Origin: Cryptomeria japonica
Lineage: Eukaryota; Streptophyta; Pinopsida; Cupressales; Cupressaceae
DNA length: 64,000 bases
NCBI RefSeq assembly: GCF_030272615.1
Contig: NC_081410.1
Coordinates: 191,725,619-191,789,618 of the forward strand
Direction of reading: 5' to 3'
This document shows positions 37,669 to 49,662 of this stretch, piece by piece. The number at the start of each line of letters is the position of its first letter. Position 1 is the stretch's first letter. The position numbers and the translations under genes are program-made. The notes below the pieces were generated by a model, which did not search any database, was not told the DNA's origin, and saw only the letters and a program-made list of their open reading frames with translations.

Positions 37669-37949
37669 TTTGACAACTTTTTTGACAATTTTTTTGACAA
37701 CAATGACAATTTTTGCTCAAATTGTATCTAGTCTCAATCTATCACCCTTATGACCCGATAATGATTCAAATAATTATCCATGATTATACAAGAATAAAGA
37801 ATGCTCATGATTGACCAGGGACACATCACATATACTCAAAACATAGTCACAAAACATTGACACACAAAATAGTCACATATTATTCAAAAATTTGCCTCTA
37901 AATATGGTCAAATCAGCTCTTGGCTATTTGATTATAAAAAAAATTACCA
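37669..37949. other. Downstream region of E2 gene 1, deletion scar
   Basis: Aligns in inverse with E1 11225-11490. Near 37935 it jumps to sequence matching E1 near 10275, so about 0.95 kb present in E1 (C-terminal exon of gene 1 and tandem repeats) is missing here. Confidence 0.65.
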
Positions 37950-40310
37950 GTGAACAAAAACATACCATCTGTCTCGTATAAATTACTAGTGAACTTGAAT
38001 TTGAACTCATAAATGAGTGCATGTCACTCGATCCTGCAATTGTACAACAATCTAGATAGTTTTCAATGTTAGATTTAGTAATCAACCAGAAATATCTATG
38101 AACCAATGACGTACTTGGATTACCTGGACCCATCATAGACTTACACCATCACACAATTGTTTCTGCATCTACCAACTCAACACCACCTTTGTACTTCAAT
38201 TCTTCCCTGGCTAGGGCTCTTTTCACACATGCTCCTACACCATCATGCTCTCCCTTACCATGTCTAGCCTCAGTGAAATTCCAAAAATGTTGTACACCGC
38301 TTGTCACATGCATCCTTGTCAGCCAATAAAACATCCTTGCATTCTTGAATTGTGCGGTGCAATTATCTGACCATATTAAGTGTCGGTTGTATCGTATGTT
38401 CCTTTCCCTTAAACTATCATAGAAAACTTTAAAGCATCCTTGTATAAACTCTGATGAATGAGTACGATCATCACTTATGTAGAAGTGATACTCTCTTACA
38501 ACCTTTCTATCCTCCTTTGTGCTATCATCTGCATGCATGAATGCTATGTGTACAAAAATAGAAACTTGTGTAGAGTGATAATACATGGATTGCACTTGAT
38601 TTTGAGGTTTTAGTGTATAATTTTTAGTGAAATCAACGATAGAGACAATGGTGCCAAGAGGAAATGTGTCCTTACACAACTTGAATTGCTCATCTAACCA
38701 TCGAGCTCTATGTGTATGCATTATGTACTCATAAACTAGTTTCTCTTGAAACATTTTCATAAATTGAGCTACACATATATCATTTTTCACTAGCTCACAT
38801 CTCTTCAAATCTTTTCCATTTTTAACTCCATATGTGACTATCTTTTATTTTCCAAAAGAAACTAGTTTCATACCAATTTCATATGTGCTCTCCAAATGTA
38901 TGCATCTTGGTAAACGTTGCAAACCACCACATATAGCACAAGAATCTTCCAAACAAGGAATCTTATAATAAATACAATCATCGTGTCTATTACATAACAC
39001 ACTTGAAATAAATTCTCTTGCTGACTTAGGAGGTGCTTGTATATTACATTCTTGCAAAACATTGTTAGTGTGCAAAGTAGAACAAATATGACAAAAATAT
39101 CATAATGCATGGAAAATTCAATATGCATCCTACATCAACATGTGGTGCGTACATGATTAATCTTAATATAAAAAGGTTTTGCCATTTCAAAAAATCTCTG
39201 AGAAATTTTTATTTGAGGAAACTTTTGAAGGAATCTTTCATAAAATTTAGTTTGAGTCATATCCAAATAGTGTTTCGCATGTGGCTCATGATTTTTAGAC
39301 CCAATTCGCCTTCTAACAACATCTCTTTGGTTGGGCGATACTCTTGTGTTGTCATGCCAAAAAATTTCAATTAATGTTTTTAGTGCATCTACAACAACCT
39401 TGTCTTTGCGTGGTAGTCTACCCAAGAATGACCAAAGAGAATTATTGTTAGGTTCCTCTATTTGTTCTCACCTCTTTAATGCTTTACTTAATGTTGTTCT
39501 ACTAATGTTCAATGACTTACTTGTTTTGCTTATCAAACGATCTTTTTTAATTTTCTTGCTCATTATGGTTGATGTAATGACACATCGAGTAGCAATAGAA
39601 TCTTTACTACATGATTTTGAACCAATAGATTGATATGCATCAAATAGATTTCTGACAATAGTTCTTTCACTATTACTTTCAGATGATCTTAGGCCTAGAA
39701 TTTTCATTGTCTCTCTAAAATTCAAATTTTTAATCATTTGAACAATTAATTGACATCTTGCAGTTTGATTTAAGTTTTTAAAATAGTTTTGCCATATTCT
39801 TTTAACCATTCTCCTACAAGTTAGTTCATTCATTTTATTGGGCATTGACTTCAATATATTCTCATCAATGTCAATTAGATACTTTGGTTTCCTACGAATG
39901 ATTCTAGGAGGTGTTAACATCGGTGCATTATGTACATTCAATTCATCAAGTAGAGAAGGTGTAATATGTTCATCATTTAATTGATTATTCAATGCAGTAT
40001 CTTCTTCAATTGCATTAGGTTCAAACGGTAAATTATCAAATGTTTCTTCTTCAATTGCATTAGGTTCAAACGGTAAATTATCAAATGTTTCTTCTTCAAT
40101 TGCATTAGGTTCAAATGGTAAATTATCAAATATTTCTTCTTCAATTGCATTAGGTGCATTATATTCATTTGGTAAATCGTATTGAGATGTTGAGGTTGAC
40201 ATACCTTCTTCTCCCTTTGTTCTTATGTCATGCAATTTCTTCATACGCTGCCTTTGTCTTTCCTTTTGAGCCTCTCATTATTCCATCGTTCCTCGCTTGT
40301 TCTTTCCCAT
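37950..40310 (-). pseudogene. E2 gene 1: Sola-like DDD transposase, C-terminally deleted
   Basis: ATG at complement 40310 (MGKNKRGTME), followed by two stops where E1 has Gln-Gln. The acidic N-terminal part has four PNAIEEE-type repeats, then KPKYLIDIDENILKSMP, ERTIVRNLFDAYQ and an HTH-like region ending SLNISRTTLSKALKR. Next come DNTRVSPNQRDVVRRR, the Cys-rich CNRHDDCIYY ... CAICGGL ... C, and a 220-codon open frame (38149-38808) covering the likely catalytic triad: Asp in SIVDFTKNY, Asp in WSDNCTAQFKN, Asp in HGKGEHDGVGACVKR. This core is better preserved than in E1. The gene stops short of the C-terminal exon known from E1. Would act in the nucleus on its own TIRs. Confidence 0.7.
39990..40165 (-). 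repeat. In-gene 45-bp minisatellite
   Basis: The 15-residue unit PNAIEEETFDNLPFE is repeated in E2, with four PNAIEEE starts against two in E1. It keeps frame, so it changes only the length of the acidic N-terminus. Confidence 0.85.
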
Positions 40311-40596
40311 GGTTGAGATCGGTTGACCTAAATAGAATCATATTACATATATATGTAAAGAAAAGTTCAAAAATAAATAAATAACCATAAGTATGCATCT
40401 TATCACTATTTTTTGGAATCAAACTATTAAACAATCACAATTTAATCATTTGAAACCATGCAAAAACAAAAAACTAATAAAAAAAAAATTCAATCATTTG
40501 AAATCATGCAAAAAACAAAAAATTCACTTACTTTTATGTGACAACAGTGATAGAAGTGCAGACACAGTTCCAGTGGGGCCTTCAACGACCTCAAAA

Positions 40597-41096
40597 NNNN
40601 NNNNNNNNNNNNNNNNNNNNNNNNNNNNNNNNNNNNNNNNNNNNNNNNNNNNNNNNNNNNNNNNNNNNNNNNNNNNNNNNNNNNNNNNNNNNNNNNNNNN
40701 NNNNNNNNNNNNNNNNNNNNNNNNNNNNNNNNNNNNNNNNNNNNNNNNNNNNNNNNNNNNNNNNNNNNNNNNNNNNNNNNNNNNNNNNNNNNNNNNNNNN
40801 NNNNNNNNNNNNNNNNNNNNNNNNNNNNNNNNNNNNNNNNNNNNNNNNNNNNNNNNNNNNNNNNNNNNNNNNNNNNNNNNNNNNNNNNNNNNNNNNNNNN
40901 NNNNNNNNNNNNNNNNNNNNNNNNNNNNNNNNNNNNNNNNNNNNNNNNNNNNNNNNNNNNNNNNNNNNNNNNNNNNNNNNNNNNNNNNNNNNNNNNNNNN
41001 NNNNNNNNNNNNNNNNNNNNNNNNNNNNNNNNNNNNNNNNNNNNNNNNNNNNNNNNNNNNNNNNNNNNNNNNNNNNNNNNNNNNNNNNNNNNNNNN
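40597..41096. other. Assembly gap of 500 N
   Basis: Exactly 500 undetermined bases. Flanks match E1 at about 7755 (left of gap, inverse) and about 4215 (right), so the missing DNA corresponds to the ~3.5-kb microsatellite and foldback block of E1. Open frames drawn across it are meaningless. Confidence 0.95.
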
Positions 41097-41560
41097 GCAA
41101 CTTATGCTTCGCGCACGAACAGGTACCGAATTTTCAGGATGTGCTCGATTGGAAAAATCATAAAAACATAAAAACTCAACACAAAATTACAAAAAAATAC
41201 ACATCTTCTAGTGCTCACTCTTAACTATCTTTCTGCCAAAGGATTTGTCAAAATACTAAATCTAACTATGACTTTTTTGATGCACACGTCAGACACTATG
41301 TTATGTTTTTCAGAAAAAAAATAGGGTCAGTTTTTTCGTGCGTGAAGGATTTGACCCCCTTAATATTATCCAATTTTGAAAACGTTTAGTAGTTTGGAAA
41401 CTAGATTCAGAGTACTACAATATTTGTTCTTTGATTATCTTCATATCTTGAGTGGATGACTTTCAAATTTTGCCTCTAAGTTCAGGTTCACCCGATTTCA
41501 GAAAAAAAGTGTCCACTTATACCCCCTTTTTGACCACCATCTTTGTGCACTTACCCGTTG

Positions 41561-41600
41561 AGTGTATAGTACTTTGCTGAGCAGTCACCACATATCAACA
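41561..41600 (-). mobile_element. Solo LTR (copia-type), remaining 40 bp
   Basis: Completes the LTR of 33538-33951; ends CATATCAACA and is followed by the TGGGG duplication. Confidence 0.8.
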
Positions 41601-41605
41601 TGGGG

Positions 41606-43375
41606 TTGATAGATAATGCTTGGGTTGAGCTCCATTATTTACTAATGGAATAATTATTACCAAAAAGTACACAAAAGCCTACTATCCTTGTTGTTAACTT
41701 TGAGTTTATATTTAATTATGTTCTTGGTAGACCCCTATAATTGAAACACCTCTGTGAAAAAGAGATGTATTATTTGAGGAGATTTGGTGTCATATAGTAA
41801 GACAAAGAAATGAGCATATTTATGAAATTCATCTACAACAACATATTTACAATCCTTTTCATGCACTTTTGAGAGTCCTATAATGAAATCCATGGGAACA
41901 TCATCCATTTCTAATTTGGGATGGGAAAGAGTTGGAGAAGGCCTACTAGGGAAACATGTTACTCTTTATTTTGCTAGCATGTATTGTATTTTGTAATGTT
42001 CTTGTTAGTCCTCTTTATGTTCCTTCCATGAAAATATTTTTGAAATATTCTTATATATTTTGAGGTACCTTGGATGTCTTGTTAATTATGGTGTGTCATG
42101 AATTGTCCTTAATAGTTTTTCCTTCACCTTCAACTTGGGGATTAAGAATCTGAATCAATCCTTATATAGGATAAGTCCATCCACCACCTTGTATCTATCA
42201 TCTTTTATCACTACCTTGAGGATATTAGTAGCAAAAGTGTTCTAAGAATATTCAACTAAAATATAAGCCTTCTAATCAATAGAAATGGTAGAAAGGGAGC
42301 AACGAATAGGCTTCCTAGAAAGAGCATCAATCAACATGCTTTTCATCCCTTTCACATATTATATATCAAAATCATAGGTTTGTATCTTGGTAGCCCATTT
42401 TTGTTGGTGATCATTTAAATTATGATGGTTCAAAAAAAAATCTTAGAATTTTATGATTAGTCTTTATGATGGGTTTTCCACAAACTAGGTATTGTCTTTA
42501 TTTCTCCAACATGTGCATAATGACTAGCATTTATTTATCATAGATGGAATAATTATTCTCTAAGCCATATAATTTCCCACTCTTAAATTATAATGGGTGT
42601 CTATTTCTACTTAAGATCAGATCTTATACCCTCTTAATGCATCACACTCTACTACAAATAGAAGAGAGAAATTAGGTATAAAAAGTACTAATTAACTTAA
42701 CATATTATTTGAATAAGATTGTCAAAAGTTCCTTGAGAAACAAAATTCCATTCAAAATTTTCTTTATTCATCAAATCTATTAATGGTGCAACAACATGAG
42801 AGAATCCTTTGAAAAATCCCCAATAATAGTTGCATAGTGCAAACTAACCTCTCAATTGTGTGAAAGTAGAAAGTAGTGGCTAGCCTAGATTGATTAGGAT
42901 TTTTTGAGGATCCACTTGTACACCCTTGGCACTAATGATATGCCCTAAATATAAAATTTGTCTCAACTCAAAATCACTTTTGGACTTCTTTGCTTAGAAT
43001 GATTTTTGCACTAAAATTTTCCAACACCATGTCTAAGTGTTTTAGATGTTGGACTCCCATTTTTATTATGAATTGGAATATCATCAAAGAAGCCTAATAC
43101 ACATTTGATCAAATACCTATTAAATACCTAATTCATGCTAGACTAAAATTTAGCTAGGGCATTTCTAGACCAAAAGGCATGACTAAGAATTGAAAATGTC
43201 CAAATTGACATAAGAATCCTATTTTATGAACATCTTCTTCTCTCTTTCGATTCTAAGGGTAACTAAATCTTAGGTCAATCTTAGAGAAGTATTTGGCTCC
43301 ATGTATCTCATCCTTTAACTCATCTAACCTTGGTATAAAATGCATGTTCTTAACAATTTTCTTATTTGTCACCAG
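41606..43375 (-). mobile_element. Ty3/gypsy remnant: reverse transcriptase, RNase H, integrase N-part
   Basis: Minus-strand translation in shifting frames gives KIVKNMHFIPRLDELKDEIH, GAKYFSKIDLRFSYP, FGHFQFLVMPFGLE, VLGFFDDIPIHNKNG and HLKHLDMVLENFS. These are RT landmarks with the DD catalytic pair in FFDDI. RNase H-like text follows, then PMDFIIGLSKVHEKD and CKYVVVDEFHKYAHFF, standard integrase-core words. Stops and frameshifts are numerous. It is cut abruptly at about 43375 by the start of the TNL duplication unit. Together with 32325-33537 it forms one pol region in collinear order. Confidence 0.85.
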
Positions 43376-43706
43376 CCTTTTTTTGAAGTGCTATTTACAT
43401 TTTAATAATAATAAGCCTGCCGTCCATGATTATTTACTAATTAACCAAAAGATTCCTTCTTTCGTAAGAAGCCACTCTTTCCCCTGGAAAATATGTAGAG
43501 GACAAAAACATTGTAGAAACAGGTGAATTGTCTGAGGAAGGATGGATACTTTTGCCCTCTTGCAACCTTCTGCACTACCAAAGTCCACATCTGCTCAGAG
43601 TCGGTCGAATGGACGCGTTTTCTCATTCTCATTCAAACACGGATTGTCACAACGCAATCAATCTACGCGTTTGGTCACCACTGGTTTTCACCCACGCATC
43701 TCCTCT

Positions 43707-43714
43707 TATATAAG
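43707..43714 (+). promoter_or_regulatory. TATA box of TNL copy A
   Basis: TATATAAG, 84 bases before the chosen ATG, in a context (AAGCTTTGCACTTCATCTCC) shared with copy B. A C-run and CT-rich stretch between 43754 and 43780 would be 5' untranslated leader. Confidence 0.65.
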
Positions 43715-43797
43715 CTTTGCACTTCATCTCCTCACCTGCTGACCAAGCCCTTTCCCCCCCCCCCCCTCTCTCTCTCTTCTCTCTTCAATTTGATTTC

Positions 43798-44372
43798 ATG
43801 GCGTCTACCTCTACTTGCACTTGTAACCCACAGCTAGAAGAATTATCTGGTCGATCCTCAACACCTGCCTTTGACAGGTACGAGCCTCCCACAGCTAAAC
43901 TTGCCTTCGAAAGCGATAAGAGTTACCATGTCTTTCTGAGTTTCAGGGGAGAAGATGTGAGAAAGACTCTGGTTGATCATCTCTTTGAAGCTCTGTCTAC
44001 AGCAGGACTAAATGTGTTCTTAGACAGTGAGAAGTTGGAAAAGGGGGAAATCATTGGGGAGAGCCTGGAAAGAGCAATAGGGAGCAGTGCCATACGCATT
44101 CCTATATTTTCCAAAGGTTATGCGGAGTCAGCTTGGTGTCTCAAGGAGGCCGCTGCAATGTTGACCACCCCTGGCTTGATTATTCCTCTCTTTTATTATG
44201 TGAATCCAACCCATGTTAGATATCCTGTAAATGTGTCCAGTCCCTACAGGCAAGCATTTATGAAGCATTATGGGCATTCAGCTCGTTACCCAGTAGAAGA
44301 GATAGACGGGTGGAAGGATGCCCTTGAGAAGATCTGTTCTCGCTCAGGCTGGTCAATGGATATAACTCAAGG
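43798..44372 (+). CDS. TNL copy A: TIR-domain exon of a truncated resistance gene
   Basis: Start is the MAST... ATG because copy B has the same start and both lie just after a TATA box; an upstream in-frame ATG at 43717 is less likely. From that start, the TIR domain spans about residues 43-185: YHVFLSFRGEDVRKT (43-57), BB-loop region SEKLEKGEIIGESLE, SAIRIPIFSKGYAESAWCLKEAA with the conserved Glu at 117 that is catalytic in NAD-cleaving plant TIRs, and GLIIPLFYYVNPTHVR. The exon ends in phase 2 with donor GTACGT at 44373, as in copy B. No NB-ARC or LRR exon follows before copy B begins; the intron is invaded by LINEs. A transcript could at most give a TIR-only protein (in-frame stop at 44500 if the intron is kept). 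TIR-only proteins can signal in plants, so function is not excluded. Confidence 0.75.
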
Positions 44373-45399
44373 GTACGTAATTCTGTTTTTCCATATTTAT
44401 ATGTTATTTCATGGCTGCCACAGGGTAATGTCTCACATGATTATTTCAAATATAATTGTCAAATTATCGATCATATTTTCATTTTCAGTTGGGAAAATAT
44501 AGTGCTGTAACAAATAATTTTATTGATATAACATTACAATTAAAAAAGATAAAATTTCTTTTTGTTTTAGAATATATTATTTTTTCCCAAATATTTTCAA
44601 TTTCAGTATTGACTATAAGGGGCCTCAAAAGATGTTAGATCGTTGATGATACAAGGACCCCAAGTACTAGACATAGTATAGCCTTGGGTGATCTATTAAT
44701 GAGGGTAGGTATTTCATGAATCAATATAACAATAGGGCTTGCTAGCCATTGCATCGAAGAGAGATGATCCATGATTAGAATACAAAATTATAGAAAAAAT
44801 TCTAAATGTGAGGTCCATTTGTAGGATTGAAGTTTTTCAAGATCTGCATTGGTTCATCAAAATCCAAATATTTATTTTAAAAATATGTCACCCTCGATCA
44901 TTCATGTTTTAAAAATAATTTTCTAGATTATTATTTAGGCATTAAAGTTCTTTTCTATTTATTATTTTTCTTATCTTTAGATCACCATCTTTTTTATTTA
45001 AACACATTGTGTCCTAGTCAATCACTAGGATGCATTTATTCTCATAGGATCCTTCCTATAAGATTTTTTTATCATACCCTACAAAAAATTGCACACCTTA
45101 TTTGGTATGGGTACCTAACAACATGTATACAAGGATCACAGATATAACAAACTTTATCATTACCATTTTCACTAATAAGGAAATCCAGTTATCTTTCCAA
45201 GAGACAAATTTTAGATAAAATTTAGCTATCATTTCTTCCCATAAATAAGTTCTCAACACCCCTTTAAAAAAAGGCACATCAAGCTATTTCCTTACAAGGT
45301 TTGCAATATTGAAACAAAGTAGAGAGACATTTTACAATGAAAACTATGCTTCATACTAAAGAAAATGGTATTGGTCTTATTCTTGTTTATTTCCTGACA
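44373..45399. other. Start of intron 1 of TNL copy A
   Basis: AT-rich, no gene. After about 44630 it departs from the copy B intron, probably because of the inserted LINE remnant whose edges I cannot define. Confidence 0.5.
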
Positions 45400-46370
45400 T
45401 GACGCCACAATGTGTATATATCATGTGTGTGACTAATAGTTATAGCTTCATTCAAGCATGATTTGTCATAGAGTTGTATCATCAATAATTTTTTGGTTCT
45501 TGATCGCAAGGATATCATTCGTCATTTGTACACCAAACTAGATTCTATGAAGTGTACATAGATTTATTGCACATCCCAAATTCTTAGCCATGATCACAAA
45601 TATAAATGGTGAAATGGATCTTATCGGCAGAATCCTTAGAGGACTCAAAGAAGCCACATGGGGTTTTATTAATCAATGTAAAGTAATATAGAAGGGAAAT
45701 ATCATTGAAAGTTCAATTTATCTAATCATAATAAAATCTAAATTTTCCAAGGATTCTCATTAGGAAGCACCAATCCACTCTATCATGATTTTTTTTCATC
45801 TAAATTAGGATCATGTAGCTTTGATCGAATGAATTACCTCGTGTGCATTGATATACCACCCATTATGTTACTCCTTGGGTAAAGCTACTTGGATCGAACT
45901 TAGAGATAATATTGGCTAGGAGTAGTTTGAGTTTATTTACAATTACCTTTGAGATGGTTTTATAGATTGCAATACATAATGAGGTTGGTCAAAATTTAAA
46001 GAAAGAGGTGGGATTTGGTTTCTTTGGAACAAGGCAAATAAAGGTGGCATCAATTGATGTATTTAAAAAAAAAAAAAAAACATATTTACCTTATTCATCT
46101 ACTTTTTTGCAAACATCATCTCCAACAATGTCTTATAATTTCTAGTACAATCCAACTAGAAAAACATCAAGAATTTGAGGGCCTTATCTAGGTGCATTTT
46201 GAAGATCATAGATCTCTCTCTATCTTTAGTTATCAAAGTGATCAATATTTTATTATATTCTTCCAAAACTATATTGGGAATGAGGCAAATAAGATATAAA
46301 TTTTTGTCATTTATATTGGAAGCCTTTGGATAAGTGAGAAAATTGTAGAAAATACCCATAGCTCACTTTT
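45400..46370 (-). mobile_element. LINE reverse-transcriptase remnant in intron of copy A
   Basis: Minus-strand fragments read KMHLDKALKF, TFICLVPKKPNPTSFFKF*, AIYKTISKVIVNKLKLLL, DRVDWCFLMRILGKF, TPCGFFESSK and QKIIDDTTL. They come in the collinear order of an L1-type RT (fingers, palm, DD motif). No frame survives. Orientation is opposite to the host gene and to the LINE at 49336. Confidence 0.8.
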
Positions 46371-49335
46371 TGAATGCCATCTATCTCGAATATAAGGTAT
46401 CCATCATCCCTTATGGAAGAAACAATATTATTTTATGCTATTTTGATGTTGGTCAAATTATGAAATAATTAAATTCCCATCCTTCGATTAGAGCTACCAA
46501 TATTTTTATTTCCAATAAATTTTTTCCATTGTAAGCAACTCATCTAGATAAATTGTTATTTTTTTAATATTAAATTATCCTCTTGGAATATTCCTTTTTC
46601 AAGGGGCTTCTCAATGAGAGGTTTTAGATCCACCTCAACCTTTTCCTTTTCTTGAAATATATTTTTGAAGGAATTCATATTCTATTCTCTTAAATAGGCT
46701 TTTGGTTGCTATTGATTTCTTAGCTATGATGAACATCTTGGAGTCCTTTTAGATGGCAATCGTACACTAATACTCCTTTTAATGAGATCAAGTATGGATT
46801 CACTTCATAACCAGACCTTTTTTAAGTTTAAAGGAGTATCTAGGAGGAGAGTTGTCATTCATAATTGTTAGAAGAACCAAAAAATGAATCAAGATGGATA
46901 GTGGAAGAATGAAAGAATAAAGAAGAATCAATGATTGGTGTAGTTAGAGTAGAGTAACTTTCCAAATCATTCGTTATTTTTGTGAAATCCAACCAATGAC
47001 TAGTCCAAGTAAATTCATCAATGGGGGGGGGGGTGTAACTCTAGAAAACATTAACAATATAATTGGTTTTTTTAATCCTTTCATTTTTTATGTCAAACAA
47101 ATTAACCTATGGATGGAAAATAACTTCCTACCAAAACAATTTTGTTTTATTAATTTATTAACTAAAATAAACATATATTTTGAATAAATAATGTCATAAC
47201 CCAACAATTTCCTAAATTGAAGAGAACATTAACTTGTCTAATATATGCATTTGATACTTGATCAAACATCTTTTATCAAGAGCATTTTGGCCCCTACACA
47301 TTTCATGATGTGATTATTATTGCTCATTAAGAATATAAGGAGATTGATTTCTTTATAATTAAAATTTCTTCCAAGTTCTTTCATTGAATCCCATGATTTG
47401 GTTTGTCAATGTTTTGATATTAATTTATTGATCCTCTATCTTCTAGACTAGTGTTCTCCTTAATTTTTTCCCTTTCTTATTTTTCATTTAAAGTCTCATT
47501 TATCTCTTTCTATAAATTTATAATTTTTATTTTAATATATTTATTCTCTTCTTCTATGATCTTTTTATTTAAAGTCTTTTGGATATCTCAATAATATCCT
47601 ATTGAGGATAGTATTTTCTTATATGATGAGTAATTTTCAATAACTCTAATGGACTAATTTTTTGAATTTTTTTAATCTTATAAATCATTTTAACTCCTAC
47701 TTATTTAGAGTTTTAATATGTTATTTTATTCCTTAAATGTCTTCCTTTATTTTACTTACTTCTTACATAACTTGTTCTTTTTCTTTAAGAATAAGATCTC
47801 AAGTTATAGGGATGTTATCTTCTTTCTAGTTATATTTTTATTTTCTTTGTTCTTTTGAAAGCCCAATTTTCTTCGTATTATAGAAATTTCATGAAGACCT
47901 CTCTGAATCAATTTTTTAAATATAGTATCTTTCTCTTAATTGAATTTGACAAATAATGATGGTTTTTCTACCAAATTTAGGTATATATAAATATGCACAT
48001 ACAAACCAAGTCCATTTTTTTGTATTCACAATTTCTAATGATATAAAGAATTGGATATGATATTCTATTTCTATTAAAGTTAAGGGCTTCCAACATTTCA
48101 AGGGTAGATTATACAATCTAATCCGCATTTAGTATTCAATGTTTAATGATTCAATCAATGAAAATTTGGCTCCTAATATTTAATATACAAACCTACACCA
48201 TCCATATGACAATAGGCTTCCTTCCATATATTTCTTTTTTTTTTCTTTTTTTTTTCCTTGTGATTCACACTCAATTTGAGAAGAACTTCTTGATGAATTT
48301 TTAATAGTCACATTTTCCCTTAATTTTCTTTATACCAATTTTTAATTTGATTTTAAATTCAAGATTCCATTTTTTCAATTTCCACTTATTCTAAACAATC
48401 AAAATTTTCAAAAAAAAAAAAATCATTTTAGATTTTCGAAAGTGATCCTATTCGTTATTGCAACAAAAAGATGATATTTCCTTTCTTTAATGCTTCCATA
48501 TCTTTATTCTAATAATGATAAACTATCCTTTAAAGCCATACGTTCCTTCTCCTTTGGTCCCCACATTTGATTTTTGATGGAAAAGTCAAATTCTTTCAAA
48601 CCATAGCATAGGAATTTAAATATTATTTTTTTCTAATTCTCTATTATCAAGTTGATTATTGTTTTGCCTAAAAATGATTATAAAAATGATCTTCTCTTTT
48701 TATTTAGCTCATTTCTTCCTTCTTGTTGAATTAATCTAGATTAGAATCTCTTTTAATTTTTAGTTCTATATTCTATTCAAAATCTATTGATATTTCTAAC
48801 CTCTTTTCCATCACATTTTGCATAGATTTTTTTACCTAGATTTTTTAATCTTTGTTATAATTATATTATATTTTATGCAACTATTTCTCAATTTAGCGTA
48901 TATGTTTTTGTATTTTTTGAATTCACATTTCACTTTTTAATGATGGATTGTTGAACACAATTTGAAAGGTAGATTAAAATATATATAAAAACATTTATAC
49001 ATTCTATATAGACTACTGAAATCTCATATCTAACATATTATGATTATTATATTTTAAATTTTAATTATTTTTTATTTTATAGTATTAAATTTTAGCTTTA
49101 AATTTTTTTATTTATTAATTTTTTTTTAAATATATTTTTTAAAGCATAAAATATAAAATACCTCTTTAAAAAAGATCTTTGTTTTTCTTATTATTTAATA
49201 TTATATTTAAAAAATACTTACTAAAAAATAATAGATAAATAATAAAATACCTCTTTAAAAAAGATATTTCTTTTCTCATTATTTAATATTATATTTAAAA
49301 AATACTTACTAAAAAAAAATAGATTTTTTTTTTTT
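46371..49335. other. Intron 1 of copy A, segment homologous to copy B intron
   Basis: No gene. Stretches such as TGATCAAACATCTTTTATCA (about 47262), CTATCCTTTAAAGCCATA (about 48525) and CATAAAATATAAAATACCTC recur in the same order in the copy B intron (about 57771, 60646, 61078), proving that the duplication included intron 1. Confidence 0.7.
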
Positions 49336-49662
49336 ATGGTGTGCAGGTGCGGGTTTCGCAGGGGTCGAGCTAGGGCATCCGTGCCCTATCTCGTGTTCGA
49401 GCCTTTCAGCGTGTGCACGCGGGGGGGGGGGGGGGTTCGTTTGGTGCTACAGGGTGGGGCGTGGATTCGATGGTGTCGTGTGCCAAAGGAGGTGGATCAG
49501 GGGTGGCAGGGGTTATTGCTCCCTGGTTTCGCTTTCTTTGTTCTGCTGCATTTTTCTGCTTCGTTTGGTAATGTCGACATGGTTGGGAGGGCTTGTGTTT
49601 GGGAGGTGAGTGGGGTGGGTGTTTTTAGGGAGAGCACTTTCTTTCCCTTTTTTGCTTAGGGT

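Larger units (their letters stand above)
33952..41556 (-). mobile_element. E2: Sola-like two-gene DNA transposon with perfect GTTG duplication
   Basis: Ends are GGGCGTGTGCACAAAGATGG (33952) and, in inverse, GGGTAAGTGCACAAAGATGG (41556). GTTG flanks it at 33948-33951 and 41557-41560. In this orientation it has gene 2 on plus, a satellite stub, gene 1 on minus, an assembly gap, then the long arm. It is shorter than E1 because of a satellite contraction, a deletion of the gene 1 C-terminus, and a gap standing in for the microsatellite and foldback block. It sits inside the solo LTR, so it is the youngest layer of the nest. Confidence 0.88.

Noticed and set aside
40393-41224. Frames of 169-256 aa across the N run
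   Set aside because: Mostly undetermined residues; artefact of the assembly gap.
3756-41556. One giant 37.8-kb transposon bounded by the outer inverted repeats
   Set aside because: Inner termini at 15858 and 33952 and separate target-site flanks (ACAT/ACAC, GTTG/GTTG) show two independent insertions in opposite orientation.
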